The notes under the pieces were generated by a model. That model did not search any database. It saw only the letters and a program-made list of their open reading frames with translations, and had not been told where the DNA came from. The translations under genes and the position numbers were made by a program. From the NCBI GenBank assembly GCA_039183205.1, contig JBCDBR010000024.1, forward strand, positions 1 to 64,000: 64,000 bases of DNA, given 5' to 3'. The DNA comes from HKCCE3408 sp039183205. GTDB lineage: Bacteria; Pseudomonadota; Alphaproteobacteria; Rhodobacterales; Rhodobacteraceae. Every line of letters starts with the position of its first letter. Position 1 is the stretch's first letter. This document shows positions 26,357 to 34,813 of the stretch, piece after piece.

Positions 26357-27457
26357 ATGACCGAAACCACTTCCCCCACCGAATACCGGGTGCCGCGCAC
26401 CGTCGTTTCAGTGGATGCTATGGGGGGGGATTTCGGACCGAAGATAGTTGTGGCTGGCCTCGAAAAGGCCGCGGCAAAAAACCCTGACCTTCGCTTTATC
26501 CTCCACGGACCCGAGGCAGAATTATCGGCTCTGGTCGGGCGTAAGCCAGCCCTTGCCCGGCAATGCGAGATACGTCATGCCGAAGACGTCGTCCGGATGG
26601 CGGACAGACCGTCCCACGTCATGCGCAACGGCAAGAAAACGTCCATGTGGTCTGCCATTGACGCGGTCCGCAACGGAGAGGCCACGGTCGCTGTATCGTG
26701 CGGCAATACCGGGGCGCTGATGGCGGTGTCGATGGTGCGTTTGCGCAAGATCGAGGGGGTCAACCGCCCGGCCATTGCCGCCTTTTGGCCGTCGCGCAAT
26801 ACGCAAGGCTTTAACGTGCTTTTGGATTGCGGCGCAGATGTGCGCGCCGATGCCGAGGACCTGCTGCAATATGCGTTGATGGGCGCAAGCTATGCGCGCA
26901 ATGCCTTTGAATTGGCGCGCCCGCGGGTTGGTTTGCTTAATGTCGGAACCGAAGAACATAAAGGGCGGGCAGAGCTAAAGGTCGCGGCCGATCTTATCGC
27001 GCAAGCAGCGCCTGCGGCGGATTTCGATTTCGTGGGCTTCAGTGAAGGGGGCGATCTGCCATCCGCCGAGGTCGATGTCATCGTCACCGACGGGTTCACC
27101 GGGAATATCGCTTTGAAAACCGGCGAAGGCACCGCGACCTTAATCCGGGAACTTTTGCGCGAGGCCTTCAATTACTCACCGCTCAGCCGGATTGCGTCTT
27201 TGCTTGCCTATACCTCCCTACGCCGTCTGTCCAAGCGGATCGACAGCCGCCGCGCGAATGGCGGGGTGTTTCTTGGCCTGAACGGCACGGTCGTCAAATC
27301 GCACGGATCGGCCGACCCGACCGGGATTGCCGCGGCGATAAAGCTCGCAGCCCGCCTTGCCAGTGCCGGCTTTAGCGAACGGCTGGCCGCGCGGATTGCC
27401 ACCGCGGAACAGGCCGCAGGTGCCGCGATACAAGCGCAAGAGGAATCGCGTTCATGA
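26357..27457 (+). CDS. plsX: Phosphate acyltransferase PlsX
   Basis: This 366-residue enzyme makes acyl-phosphate from acyl-ACP for phospholipid synthesis. Family segments are VVSVDAMGGDFGPKIVVAG near the N-terminus, AVSCGNTGALMAV, GLLNVGTEEHKG and VTDGFTGNIALKTGEGTA. It follows rpmF by 14 bp and overlaps fabH by 4 bp. Length is normal. Confidence 0.96.
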   Translation: MTETTSPTEYRVPRTVVSVDAMGGDFGPKIVVAGLEKAAAKNPDLRFILHGPEAELSALVGRKPALARQCEIRHAEDVVRMADRPSHVMRNGKKTSMWSAIDAVRNGEATVAVSCGNTGALMAVSMVRLRKIEGVNRPAIAAFWPSRNTQGFNVLLDCGADVRADAEDLLQYALMGASYARNAFELARPRVGLLNVGTEEHKGRAELKVAADLIAQAAPAADFDFVGFSEGGDLPSAEVDVIVTDGFTGNIALKTGEGTATLIRELLREAFNYSPLSRIASLLAYTSLRRLSKRIDSRRANGGVFLGLNGTVVKSHGSADPTGIAAAIKLAARLASAGFSERLAARIATAEQAAGAAIQAQEESRS

Positions 27458-28428
27458 CCCTTCGCGCCGTTCCCGTGGGCATTGGGCACTACCTCCCCGG
27501 CCGCGTGGTCGAGAACGCTTGGTTCACCGAATTCTTGGACACTTCGGATGAATGGATCCGGGCGCGCTCTGGCATTGAGCGGCGGCACTTTGCCGAAGAT
27601 GGCGAAACAACCTCGAGCATGGCGATTGCAGCCGCTGAGCGGGCGCTCACCGATGCGGGGCTGCGCGTGCAAGATATCGACGGGCTGATTGTCGCGACCT
27701 CTACGCCCGATCTCACATTCCCGTCCGCGGCCACGATGATCCAGGCCGGCCTCGGCATGAAATCAGGCTTTGCCTTCGATGTCCAAGCGGTGTGTGCGGG
27801 GTTCATTTTTGCGCTTTCAACGGCGCAGGCCTATATCGCCAGCGGTCAGGCCCGGCGTCTTTTGGTCATCGGCGCCGAAACCTTCAGCCGGATCATGGAT
27901 TGGCAAGATCGCAGCACATGCGTCTTATTCGGCGATGGCGCGGGCGCGCTTGTATTAGAGGCGCAAACGCTATCGGGTGGCTCAGATGATCGGGGCATCT
28001 TGGCCACCGATCTGCATTCGGATGGGCAATTCAAAGACTTGCTGTTCGTGGATGGGGGCGTATCGACAACCCAGACGACCGGCGTTTTGCGGATGGAAGG
28101 CAAAGAGGTCTTCCGCCATGCCGTCGAAAAGCTGGCCCAAACCGCGCATACCGCCTTGGAGCGTGCCGACCTGTCCCCCACAGATGTCGATTGGATCGTG
28201 CCGCATCAGGCGAATTTGCGGATCATAACCCGCACGGCCCAGAAAATGGGTGTGTCGATGGACCGGGTCATCGTCACGGTGCAAGACCACGGCAATACCT
28301 CGGCCGCGTCGATCCCATTGGCCCTCTCGGTGGGCGCGGCCTCAGGCCAGATCAAACCGGGCCATCTGCTTGTCGCCGAAGCGATCGGGGGCGGATTGGC
28401 TTGGGGATCGGTTGTGATGCGCTGGTAA
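27454..28428 (+). CDS. fabH: 3-oxoacyl-ACP synthase III
   Basis: This 324-residue enzyme starts fatty acid synthesis by condensing acetyl-CoA with malonyl-ACP. The catalytic Cys is C114 in DVQAVCAGF, the His lies in VPHQANLRI (about 251) and the Asn in DHGNTSAAS (about 281). The start overlaps plsX (ATGA), giving coupled translation. Confidence 0.97.
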   Translation: MTLRAVPVGIGHYLPGRVVENAWFTEFLDTSDEWIRARSGIERRHFAEDGETTSSMAIAAAERALTDAGLRVQDIDGLIVATSTPDLTFPSAATMIQAGLGMKSGFAFDVQAVCAGFIFALSTAQAYIASGQARRLLVIGAETFSRIMDWQDRSTCVLFGDGAGALVLEAQTLSGGSDDRGILATDLHSDGQFKDLLFVDGGVSTTQTTGVLRMEGKEVFRHAVEKLAQTAHTALERADLSPTDVDWIVPHQANLRIITRTAQKMGVSMDRVIVTVQDHGNTSAASIPLALSVGAASGQIKPGHLLVAEAIGGGLAWGSVVMRW

Positions 28429-28461
28429 TTGCTCGCGAACTGCGCGCCGCAAACCCTTACA

Positions 28462-28490
28462 TTGACACAAGAAAACCCTTAGCCCATTCT
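28462..28490 (+). promoter_or_regulatory. Putative ihfA promoter
   Basis: TTGACA at 28462-28467 and CATTCT at 28485-28490 are separated by 17 bases in the fabH-ihfA gap. An AAGGAG ribosome site at 28504-28509 precedes the ihfA ATG. This suggests ihfA has its own promoter besides read-through from fabH. Confidence 0.5.
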
Positions 28491-28516
28491 GCAATTATCA
28501 ACTTAAGGAGACGCCG

Positions 28517-28819
28517 ATGTCCGTGAAGACGCTGACCCGTATGGATCTGAGCGATGCGGTGTTCCGTGAAGTGGGGCTTTCACGCAATGAAAGCGCGCTG
28601 CTCGTCGAACGCGTATTGGAAATGATGTCAGATTCGTTGGTCGAAAGTGGCCAAGTGAAAATTTCCTCATTTGGCACCTTCTCGGTTCGGTCGAAAACCG
28701 CCCGGGTCGGTCGCAATCCGAAAACCGGCGAAGAGGTCCCCATTCTTCCGCGCCGTGTCCTGACCTTCCGACCAAGCCATTTGATGAAGGATCGGGTGGC
28801 TGAGGGAAACCGAGGCTAG
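28517..28819 (+). CDS. ihfA: Integration host factor subunit alpha
   Basis: This 100-residue HU/IHF-family protein bends DNA as a heterodimer with IHF-beta. It starts KTLTRMDLSDAVFREVGLS and has the signature KISSFGTFSVRSKTARVGRNP, with the DNA-intercalating Pro in RNPKTGEEV. It sits between fabH and a MerR-type regulator, a standard order in this group. Confidence 0.96.
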   Translation: MSVKTLTRMDLSDAVFREVGLSRNESALLVERVLEMMSDSLVESGQVKISSFGTFSVRSKTARVGRNPKTGEEVPILPRRVLTFRPSHLMKDRVAEGNRG

Positions 28820-28823
28820 GGAC

Positions 28824-29831
28824 GTGTCGAAATCCTCCCAGGCGTTCCGCACGATCCGCGAGGTGTCGGATTGGCTGGATGTGAAGGCGCATGTGCTGCG
28901 GTTTTGGGAATCGAAATTCCCGCAGATCAAGCCGGTCAAGCGCGCTGGCGGCCGGCGCTATTACCGACCTGGCGACATGGAATTAGTCGGCGGGATCAAA
29001 GTGTTGCTGCACGAACAGGGCATGACGATCAAGGGCGTCCAAAACCTGATCCGCAGCGAGGGGACGGCCCATGTCGCCGCGCTTTCGCCGCCCATCGACA
29101 CATTGAGCTTTGAAGAGGCCCCAGCCGATGAGCTTGCAGCTTGGGACCTTGATTTAAATGATGACAGCACAGACGGGATCGACGATGCGGAGATCCTGGA
29201 TGCGGCACCGCCAGACCCTGTTGCGGATATCGCGGACAGCGCGATCATCGAAGCCCAAGAAACCATTGCGGGCGCGGTCGCAGCCGACCTGCCCGCCGCT
29301 GCAACAGAAGGCGCGCGCGACGCGGATCAAAGTCCGGTTCCAGAATTGCCATTGGAGCCGCCATTGGATGTGAGCCCCCAGGACGAAACCGATGTCAGCG
29401 TCGCGATGGACACCACCGCGGCCAGCGAAGACGCGTCATTGCCGGTCCCTGAGGAGGCCGGAGAATCAGCAGAGGAAACCACGGCCGTTGGCGCAGATAT
29501 CCAGACCGACACCGGGCCGGAAATTCCCAACGATACCGGAGCGGCTGCGCACGATACCGCCGATCCAGAACTTGATCGGCCCGAGACCATCGCAGAAGAG
29601 CCCGACCAAATCGGCGCGCCCGAACAGATCGCCGCATTTGAAGGTCCCGGGCCTGCATCGCAGGACGACGCGGCGTCAGGTTCAGGACCCGATATGCCGA
29701 TTTTGATGGCCGCGTTTGCGGAGCTGACCGCAGCGTTGCCGGCGCGTCCGACGGGAGCGGGCCCGCAATTGGCCCCGATACTCGATCGCTGCGCGGCGTT
29801 GGCGGCCCGGATGGCACCGGTATCGCGCTGA
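28824..29831 (+). CDS. MerR-type regulator with long acidic C-terminal tail
   Basis: 335 residues with a GTG start. Residues 8-80 form a MerR winged helix (FRTIREVSDWLDVKAHVLRF, then RYYRPGDMELVGGIKVLLHE). The remaining about 240 residues are low-complexity and rich in Asp, Glu, Ala and Pro, ending in a short Ala/Arg-rich segment that may form a helix (AFAELTAALPARPTG). No effector-binding domain or metal-binding Cys set is seen, so it is not a classical metal sensor. It follows ihfA by 4 bp and is probably co-transcribed. Confidence 0.88.
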   Translation: MSKSSQAFRTIREVSDWLDVKAHVLRFWESKFPQIKPVKRAGGRRYYRPGDMELVGGIKVLLHEQGMTIKGVQNLIRSEGTAHVAALSPPIDTLSFEEAPADELAAWDLDLNDDSTDGIDDAEILDAAPPDPVADIADSAIIEAQETIAGAVAADLPAAATEGARDADQSPVPELPLEPPLDVSPQDETDVSVAMDTTAASEDASLPVPEEAGESAEETTAVGADIQTDTGPEIPNDTGAAAHDTADPELDRPETIAEEPDQIGAPEQIAAFEGPGPASQDDAASGSGPDMPILMAAFAELTAALPARPTGAGPQLAPILDRCAALAARMAPVSR

Positions 29832-29872
29832 CCCTTGCGCCCCGGACCAAAATCGCTAGAACGGCGAAACGT

Positions 29873-29949
29873 CGGGCTATGGCGCAGCCTGGTAGCGCGT
29901 CCGTCTGGGGGACGGAAGGTCGCAGGTTCGAGTCCTGCTAGCCCGACCA
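29873..29949 (+). tRNA. tRNA-Pro (anticodon GGG)
   Basis: 77-nt cloverleaf. The acceptor stem CGGGCTA pairs perfectly with TAGCCCG, C1-G72 is the tRNA-Pro hallmark, the anticodon stem TCCGT/ACGGA encloses the loop CTGGGGG (anticodon GGG at positions 34-36), the T-loop is GGTTCGAGTCC, and the CCA end is encoded. It reads prolines CCC/CCU. Confidence 0.96.
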
Positions 29950-30010
29950 TCACCGCTACGTTTTCTTTTTGTATCTTGCACCTAGCGGCGTGCTGCGGTG
30001 TGCTGGTGTG

Positions 30011-31099
30011 ATGACGAACCTGCCCGAAAATCCCGGCGTTCTGCCCGATACCGCGCTGCGTGCCTTGATCGATCTGGGCGCGATCGCCGCCGATCTGCCG
30101 ATTGACGCAGACCAATTGCAACCGGCCAGCCTGGATCTTCGATTGGGCCGCGTCGCGATCCGTGTCCGCGCATCCTTCCTGGCCGGTCAAGGCCAAGCTT
30201 TGGCGGACCGTTTGCCCGAATTTGAGATGCACCGCATCGACTTAACCGACGGCGCGGTTCTGGAAAAAGGCTGCGTTTACGTGGTTCCGTTAATGGAGCG
30301 CTTGGCGCTGCCGGCCGGCATAAGTGCGGTTGCCAACGCCAAAAGCTCGACCGGTCGACTGGATCTGCTCACCCGCACGATTTCCGATGGCGGCGAGGAA
30401 TTTGACCGCATCGGTCCAGGCTATTCTGGCCCGCTTTATGCTGAGATTTGCCCCCGATCGTTCAGCGTATTGGCGCAGGCCGGCCAACGGCTCAACCAAA
30501 TTCGGTTTCGCCAAGGCCATGCAGCCTTAGATGACGCCGCGCTGGCGGACTTGCATGCTAATGACCCGTTGGTCGACGGCGTGGCGCATATCGATGGCGG
30601 TCTTGGCTTTTCCGTGGACCTGCGCCCCAAGGACGGCACGCTCGTGGGCTACCGCGCCAAACCTCATACCGGCCTCGTTAACTTGGCCAATATTGCCGGG
30701 CATCGGCCTGCTGATTATTGGGAAGAAGTGCGCAGCGACACCGGGCGCATCATCCTTGATCCAGGCGCCTTCTACATCTTGGTCAGCCGCGAGGCGGTCA
30801 CAATCCCACCCAGCTATGCCGCCGAAATGGCGCCTTATCTTGCCATGGTTGGAGAGTTTCGGGTGCATTATGCTGGCTTCTTCGACCCGGGATTTGGCCA
30901 TGCCAGCGCGGACGGCAAAGGCGCACGCGGCGTTCTGGAAGTCCGATGTCACGAAGCGCCCTTTGTGCTCGAACACGGCCAAATTGTAGGCCGTCTGATC
31001 TATGAACAGATGGCCGCGATCCCGGCCCGCCTATATGGCGCCGGGTTGCGATCAAACTACCAGGGTCAAGGATTAAAATTATCTAAACATTTTAAATAA
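30011..31099 (+). CDS. 2'-deoxycytidine 5'-triphosphate deaminase, two-domain form
   Basis: This 362-residue protein belongs to the long alphaproteobacterial form of dCTP deaminase, with two dUTPase-like beta folds in tandem. Signs are GVLPDTALRALIDLGAI and PASLDLRLGRVAIRVRASF at the N-terminus and VANAKSSTGRLDLLTRTI, GGEEFDRIGPGYSGPLYAEI in the first domain. The second domain begins around GVAHIDGGLGFSVDLRP and includes HYAGFFDPGFG. It deaminates dCTP to dUTP in pyrimidine nucleotide supply. The ATG at 30011 is chosen; the open frame extends 14 codons upstream toward the tRNA. Confidence 0.88.
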   Translation: MTNLPENPGVLPDTALRALIDLGAIAADLPIDADQLQPASLDLRLGRVAIRVRASFLAGQGQALADRLPEFEMHRIDLTDGAVLEKGCVYVVPLMERLALPAGISAVANAKSSTGRLDLLTRTISDGGEEFDRIGPGYSGPLYAEICPRSFSVLAQAGQRLNQIRFRQGHAALDDAALADLHANDPLVDGVAHIDGGLGFSVDLRPKDGTLVGYRAKPHTGLVNLANIAGHRPADYWEEVRSDTGRIILDPGAFYILVSREAVTIPPSYAAEMAPYLAMVGEFRVHYAGFFDPGFGHASADGKGARGVLEVRCHEAPFVLEHGQIVGRLIYEQMAAIPARLYGAGLRSNYQGQGLKLSKHFK

Positions 31100-31421
31100 T
31101 AAAAGTACGAAGTTAAGGTAAAATTCGGTTGAAACCGTGACGATGGTAAGGCCGAGATGGCTGTTGGTTTCCCGTCGATGAATGACCAGCGCGCGCCCTG
31201 ATATGTCTCTGCCCCAATGTGCCGGTCTCGCCCCAATCCCGTCCAGAAGACGCTCTCCCGGCCGACTTCGCTGGCGGTGAAAGCGCTCATGGGTTCTGCG
31301 CGACCTCCTGAGACCGTCGATCTTCGAAGGGGATTAGGTATAGCGCCTGCGACCGCATGCGGCCAAGGCCGGAGCATCAGGCAAAGGGCTGCATGCGAAC
31401 ATCCAGCGCGCGTGTCCAACG
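31100..31421. other. Intergenic region with AT-rich segment, no supported gene
   Basis: The first about 40 bp, together with the preceding 3-prime end of the deaminase gene (about 31076-31130), is strikingly AT-rich for this genome, for example AAATAATAAAAGTACGAAG. A minus-strand open frame (31066-31419) covers the gap but matches no recognised family and reads into the deaminase tail, so it is not called. The region separates the housekeeping block from the catabolic block. Confidence 0.5.
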
Positions 31422-32504
31422 TTAATCCGATGCGGCGGCCAACTTGTCGTAGAAATCGAGGAAAATCGCGTCGCGTTGCACGTCATGCGCTTCTCGCATG
31501 GTATGGGCATTCGCGCGCGGTCGCCAAAAAAGCGCGTCATCCAAAATCGGGCTGCTCGTGAGATAGGTGGGGACCCAGTCCGGGTTGATCAGCCAGGCGA
31601 TGTTGATGATATCCCAGATCACCCAGGTGCGACGCGCGGTATCGGTGATGGCAAACATCTCGTGCAGCGGGTTGTGGGTAAAAAGGTGGTAGAGGTAATC
31701 GCCGATCGCGCCGCGCCCCTTCACGAAGTCGCGCATTTCACTGTGAGAGATCTTCAGTTGCGCGCCGACATGATAGCCGGGCAGATAGACATGCGCAGCG
31801 CCACTGTCGAAGATCAGGCGCGATGCATGGACATCCTGGACCAAGTTCAGCGACGGACGGTTGCAATGGGGCGCGCTGGAGGGATAGGCAGATGTCCAGA
31901 TGATCACGATTCGGTCGAGAATATCGGGCGCTTTTAGGATGGCCGAGGCGATGTTGGTCACACAGCCCATGGCCGCAACATAAAGCGGCGTATCGCCGGA
32001 GCGCGCCAGTTGGATAATCGTTTCGACCGCGTCGGAATCGACGACATCTTCGGCATGGGTCATGTAGCGGGTGGCACCGCGATGGACCTTCCCGGAGCTG
32101 CCGACGCCAAGCTTGTCGTAGATCGTGAGGATCTCTTGATAGCTGAGTTCCATTCCCTCTGGTGGCATTGTAAATTCAAGTTCCGCGGCGCGGCGGCCTT
32201 GCGCATGCAGCCGTTCCACCCATCCCTGAAAGCCGCCCACAAGGTGCTGATCAATGCGTTTGCCCATCTCGATGGCCTGTTCCGCGGCCAGCAACCCGGG
32301 ACGATGATGGGCGAAGGAAAACGGCTCTGCCGTGACCGCCACGACGTTCATCTGCGCTGGCGACAGAAGCGCCCAGGCCAAAGCAAACTGATCGTCGATC
32401 TCATTGGCAGCGTCAGTATCGATCAAAAGCCGCACGGGCGTTCGGGAAGGTGGCTCCAACAACGCACGAAGCGCAGCGTCGGACATTTGCGGCAGTTCAG
32501 TCAT
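31422..32504 (-). CDS. Nucleoside hydrolase, second divergent member
   Basis: This 360-residue IUNH-superfamily protein has the calcium-site variant LLIDTDAANEIDDQFALAW (DTDxxNEIDD) near residue 25, then VAAMGCVTNIASAIL, a NRPSLNLVQDVHASRLIFDS segment and TWVIWDIINIAWLINPDWV. The DTDxxNEIDD form differs from the DTDPGQDD form of the gene at 12.7 kb, so substrate preference may differ; it could act on a non-nucleoside N-riboside. It is the last gene of the GntR-linked operon, 15 bp after the regulator gene. Confidence 0.85.
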   Translation of the reverse strand: MTELPQMSDAALRALLEPPSRTPVRLLIDTDAANEIDDQFALAWALLSPAQMNVVAVTAEPFSFAHHRPGLLAAEQAIEMGKRIDQHLVGGFQGWVERLHAQGRRAAELEFTMPPEGMELSYQEILTIYDKLGVGSSGKVHRGATRYMTHAEDVVDSDAVETIIQLARSGDTPLYVAAMGCVTNIASAILKAPDILDRIVIIWTSAYPSSAPHCNRPSLNLVQDVHASRLIFDSGAAHVYLPGYHVGAQLKISHSEMRDFVKGRGAIGDYLYHLFTHNPLHEMFAITDTARRTWVIWDIINIAWLINPDWVPTYLTSSPILDDALFWRPRANAHTMREAHDVQRDAIFLDFYDKLAAASD

Positions 32505-32519
32505 CGTCTCACCTCAATG

Positions 32520-33317
32520 TCAGATATGGCGCGGTGTGCGAGCGGATTGCGACAGGTTAAAGCGGACCGAACCCCGGCGGAAAACCTCCTCATGAAACAC
32601 GATGATGCCGTGTTCATCAAAGGCGGAGCAGGCTTGTTTCAAAAGTGGCACGCCGGGTGCGATGTCAAACAGGGCCGCCGATTGCGCATCGGCCAAAATG
32701 GGCGAAATATCTTCACAAGCCGCCGACCATTGCAGGCCAAAACGGCCGCTGAGGATCCGCAGGATCGATTGATTTGGGCCAGTTTCGGGGAAATCGCCGG
32801 GCTTCGGATCCGCGATCAGATGCGATGGCGCATAAGTTTGGACCAACATGAAAGGGTCGTCGTCGACCATCCGCAGGCGGACGATGCGGGTGATCGGTTG
32901 GTTGCACATCTCAGATGGCAACTCGTGCAGTGCCGCGGCGCCAGCTGGGAAATGGTCAAGAGATAAAAACCGCGATCGTGGCTCCCGCCCGGCGCGCAGC
33001 ATCGCGTCGGTAAACGACGTCAAACAGGTGTCGGAGGCCGGCGACAGCGTGACCACCCTGTAGCCACTGCCTTGGCGGCTTTCAACATATCCATCTTGTA
33101 CCAAAAGATCGAGCGCCCGTCGGATCGTCACGCGGCTGACAGAGAATTGACTGGCCAGTTCTACCTCCGTCGGCACGCGGCCGCCAACGGGGTAGCGCCC
33201 CTCTTTTATGTGGCGAAGCATGGTCCGATAGGCGTGTTCGTATTTCGGCACCTCTCGACCGGGTTGGCGGGATTGGCTCGGGCCGCGATCGGCCTTGCGT
33301 TTGGCTTTCCTCTGCAT
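32520..33317 (-). CDS. GntR-family regulator, HutC/UTRA type
   Basis: About 265 residues. The N-terminal winged helix (about 25-95) includes YPVGGRVPTEVELASQFSVS, VTIRRALDLLVQDGYVESRQG, and the UTRA ligand domain follows (RFLSLDHFPAGAAAL, ITRIVRLRMVDDDPFMLVQ, PLLKQACSAFDEHGIIVFHE). HutC-type proteins repress catabolic genes and release DNA on binding a pathway metabolite. The start chosen at 33317 has AAAGGGAAC upstream and an Arg/Lys-rich N-terminus; a GTG at 33356 would overlap the aldehyde dehydrogenase gene. The likely operator is the palindrome at 38089-38100. Confidence 0.88.
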   Translation of the reverse strand: MQRKAKRKADRGPSQSRQPGREVPKYEHAYRTMLRHIKEGRYPVGGRVPTEVELASQFSVSRVTIRRALDLLVQDGYVESRQGSGYRVVTLSPASDTCLTSFTDAMLRAGREPRSRFLSLDHFPAGAAALHELPSEMCNQPITRIVRLRMVDDDPFMLVQTYAPSHLIADPKPGDFPETGPNQSILRILSGRFGLQWSAACEDISPILADAQSAALFDIAPGVPLLKQACSAFDEHGIIVFHEEVFRRGSVRFNLSQSARTPRHI

Positions 33318-33343
33318 CCTGTTCCCTTTGCGCGGGGGCCCGG

Positions 33344-34813
33344 TCAGGCCACCCAAACACTCTTTGTTTGGCTGTAAAGCGCGATTGCGTCCTTGCCCAT
33401 TTCGCGCCCATAGCCGGACATTTTCACCCCGCCAAACGGCGATGCCGCGTCGGTCTCACCCCAGCAATTGACCCAGATGGTCCCCGCTTTCAGTCGATCC
33501 GCGAACCGGCGAATGCGGGTGACATCTTGCGACCACAGCCCAGCGGCCAGACCAAAGGCGGTGGCATTGGCGCGGTCGAGAACGTCCGCCTCGTCCGAAA
33601 ACGGCAAAACGGCCAAAACCGGGCCGAAGACCTCCTGTTGCGTCACCGTCATGTGGTCTTGGGCGGTCAGGATCGTGGGGCGGATGAACCAGCCGGTTTC
33701 GCCTTGGCGCCGCCCACCGGCCAAAACGGTCGCACCTTGATCGCGGGCGCCATCGATATGGCCAAGGATCATGCCCATCTGTCGTTCCGAGATAACCGGG
33801 CCGAGATCGTGGGCGGGATCGTCAAGACCTGGACCGATATCCAATCCATCGGCCATCTGAACCAGCGCCTCCAGGACATTTTGATAAAGGCTTTCATGCA
33901 CATAAAGTCGCGCACCCGCGGTGCAGCTTTGCCCGTTATTGCCGAAATTGGCCCAGAAGGCGCCGGATATGGCCCGGTCGAGATCGGCATCAGCAAACAG
34001 GATATTGGCGGCTTTGCCTCCCAATTCCAGCGAGAGCTTTTTGAGATTTCCGGCGGAGGCGGCGACGATGGATTGACCCGTGCGGGTGCTGCCAGTGAAA
34101 CCGATCTTGGCGACGCCAGAATGGGCCGCAAGGGCCGCGCCTGCCTCGCGGCCGAGCCCCGGGATCACGTTCAGAACGCCCAGAGGCAGCCCTGCCTCCA
34201 AGGCCAGATCGGCGAGGTAAAGCGCCGAGAGCGGGGTTTCTTCGGACGGTTTCAAGACCACGGTATTGCCGGCCGCCAGGCATGGCGCGAGTTTCCAAGC
34301 CGCCATCAAAAGCGGGTAATTCCACGGCGTGATCAGGCCACAAACGCCAACGGGTTCGATGCGGGTGTAGTTCAACCGGTCCGGCGTGCTGACGGGGATC
34401 GTGGCGCCCTCGATCTTGTCGGGCCAACCGGCGAAGTACCGGAAGTGACGGGCGGACCAGAACGCATCGACATCGCGCGCCACGGCAAACGGCTTGCCAT
34501 TGTCGAGCGCGTCCAATTGCCCAAAAATCGCCGCCCTCTCCTCGATCAGGTCGGCCAGCCGCCAAAGGATGCGCCCGCGATCATGGGGCGTGAGGCCGGT
34601 CCACCGGCCATCCTCGAACGCCATCTGCGCCGCGGCTACAGCCTGATCGACATCCTTGGCTTGCGCCCGCGCGACCGCGGCAAATTTGGCACCGGTGGAG
34701 GGGTTGATAACCTCCAATTCCGCCGCGCTGTCCGCCATCCCACCGCCGATCCGCAGAGGCTGCGCATTGGCGACGAAATCCGCCACGTCGGGCAAGAGCG
34801 TGATCTGGCTCAT
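33344..34813 (-). CDS. Aldehyde dehydrogenase (NAD(P)-dependent)
   Basis: This 489-residue ALDH-superfamily enzyme oxidises an aldehyde to its acid. The order of motifs is normal: VCGLITPWNYPLLMAAWK, IGFTGSTRTGQSI, the catalytic Glu in LSLELGGKAANILF and the nucleophile in NNGQSCTAGARLY, then GGVKMSGYGREMG. It overlaps the ligase gene by 4 bp. The substrate is not evident; in this operon it may oxidise an aldehyde released by the thiolase-fold protein. Confidence 0.93.
   Translation of the reverse strand: MSQITLLPDVADFVANAQPLRIGGGMADSAAELEVINPSTGAKFAAVARAQAKDVDQAVAAAQMAFEDGRWTGLTPHDRGRILWRLADLIEERAAIFGQLDALDNGKPFAVARDVDAFWSARHFRYFAGWPDKIEGATIPVSTPDRLNYTRIEPVGVCGLITPWNYPLLMAAWKLAPCLAAGNTVVLKPSEETPLSALYLADLALEAGLPLGVLNVIPGLGREAGAALAAHSGVAKIGFTGSTRTGQSIVAASAGNLKKLSLELGGKAANILFADADLDRAISGAFWANFGNNGQSCTAGARLYVHESLYQNVLEALVQMADGLDIGPGLDDPAHDLGPVISERQMGMILGHIDGARDQGATVLAGGRRQGETGWFIRPTILTAQDHMTVTQQEVFGPVLAVLPFSDEADVLDRANATAFGLAAGLWSQDVTRIRRFADRLKAGTIWVNCWGETDAASPFGGVKMSGYGREMGKDAIALYSQTKSVWVA

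Noticed and set aside
31066..31419. 117-codon minus-strand frame after the deaminase gene
   Set aside because: No family recognised and it reads into the deaminase coding end; it could be a remnant, but this cannot be shown here.
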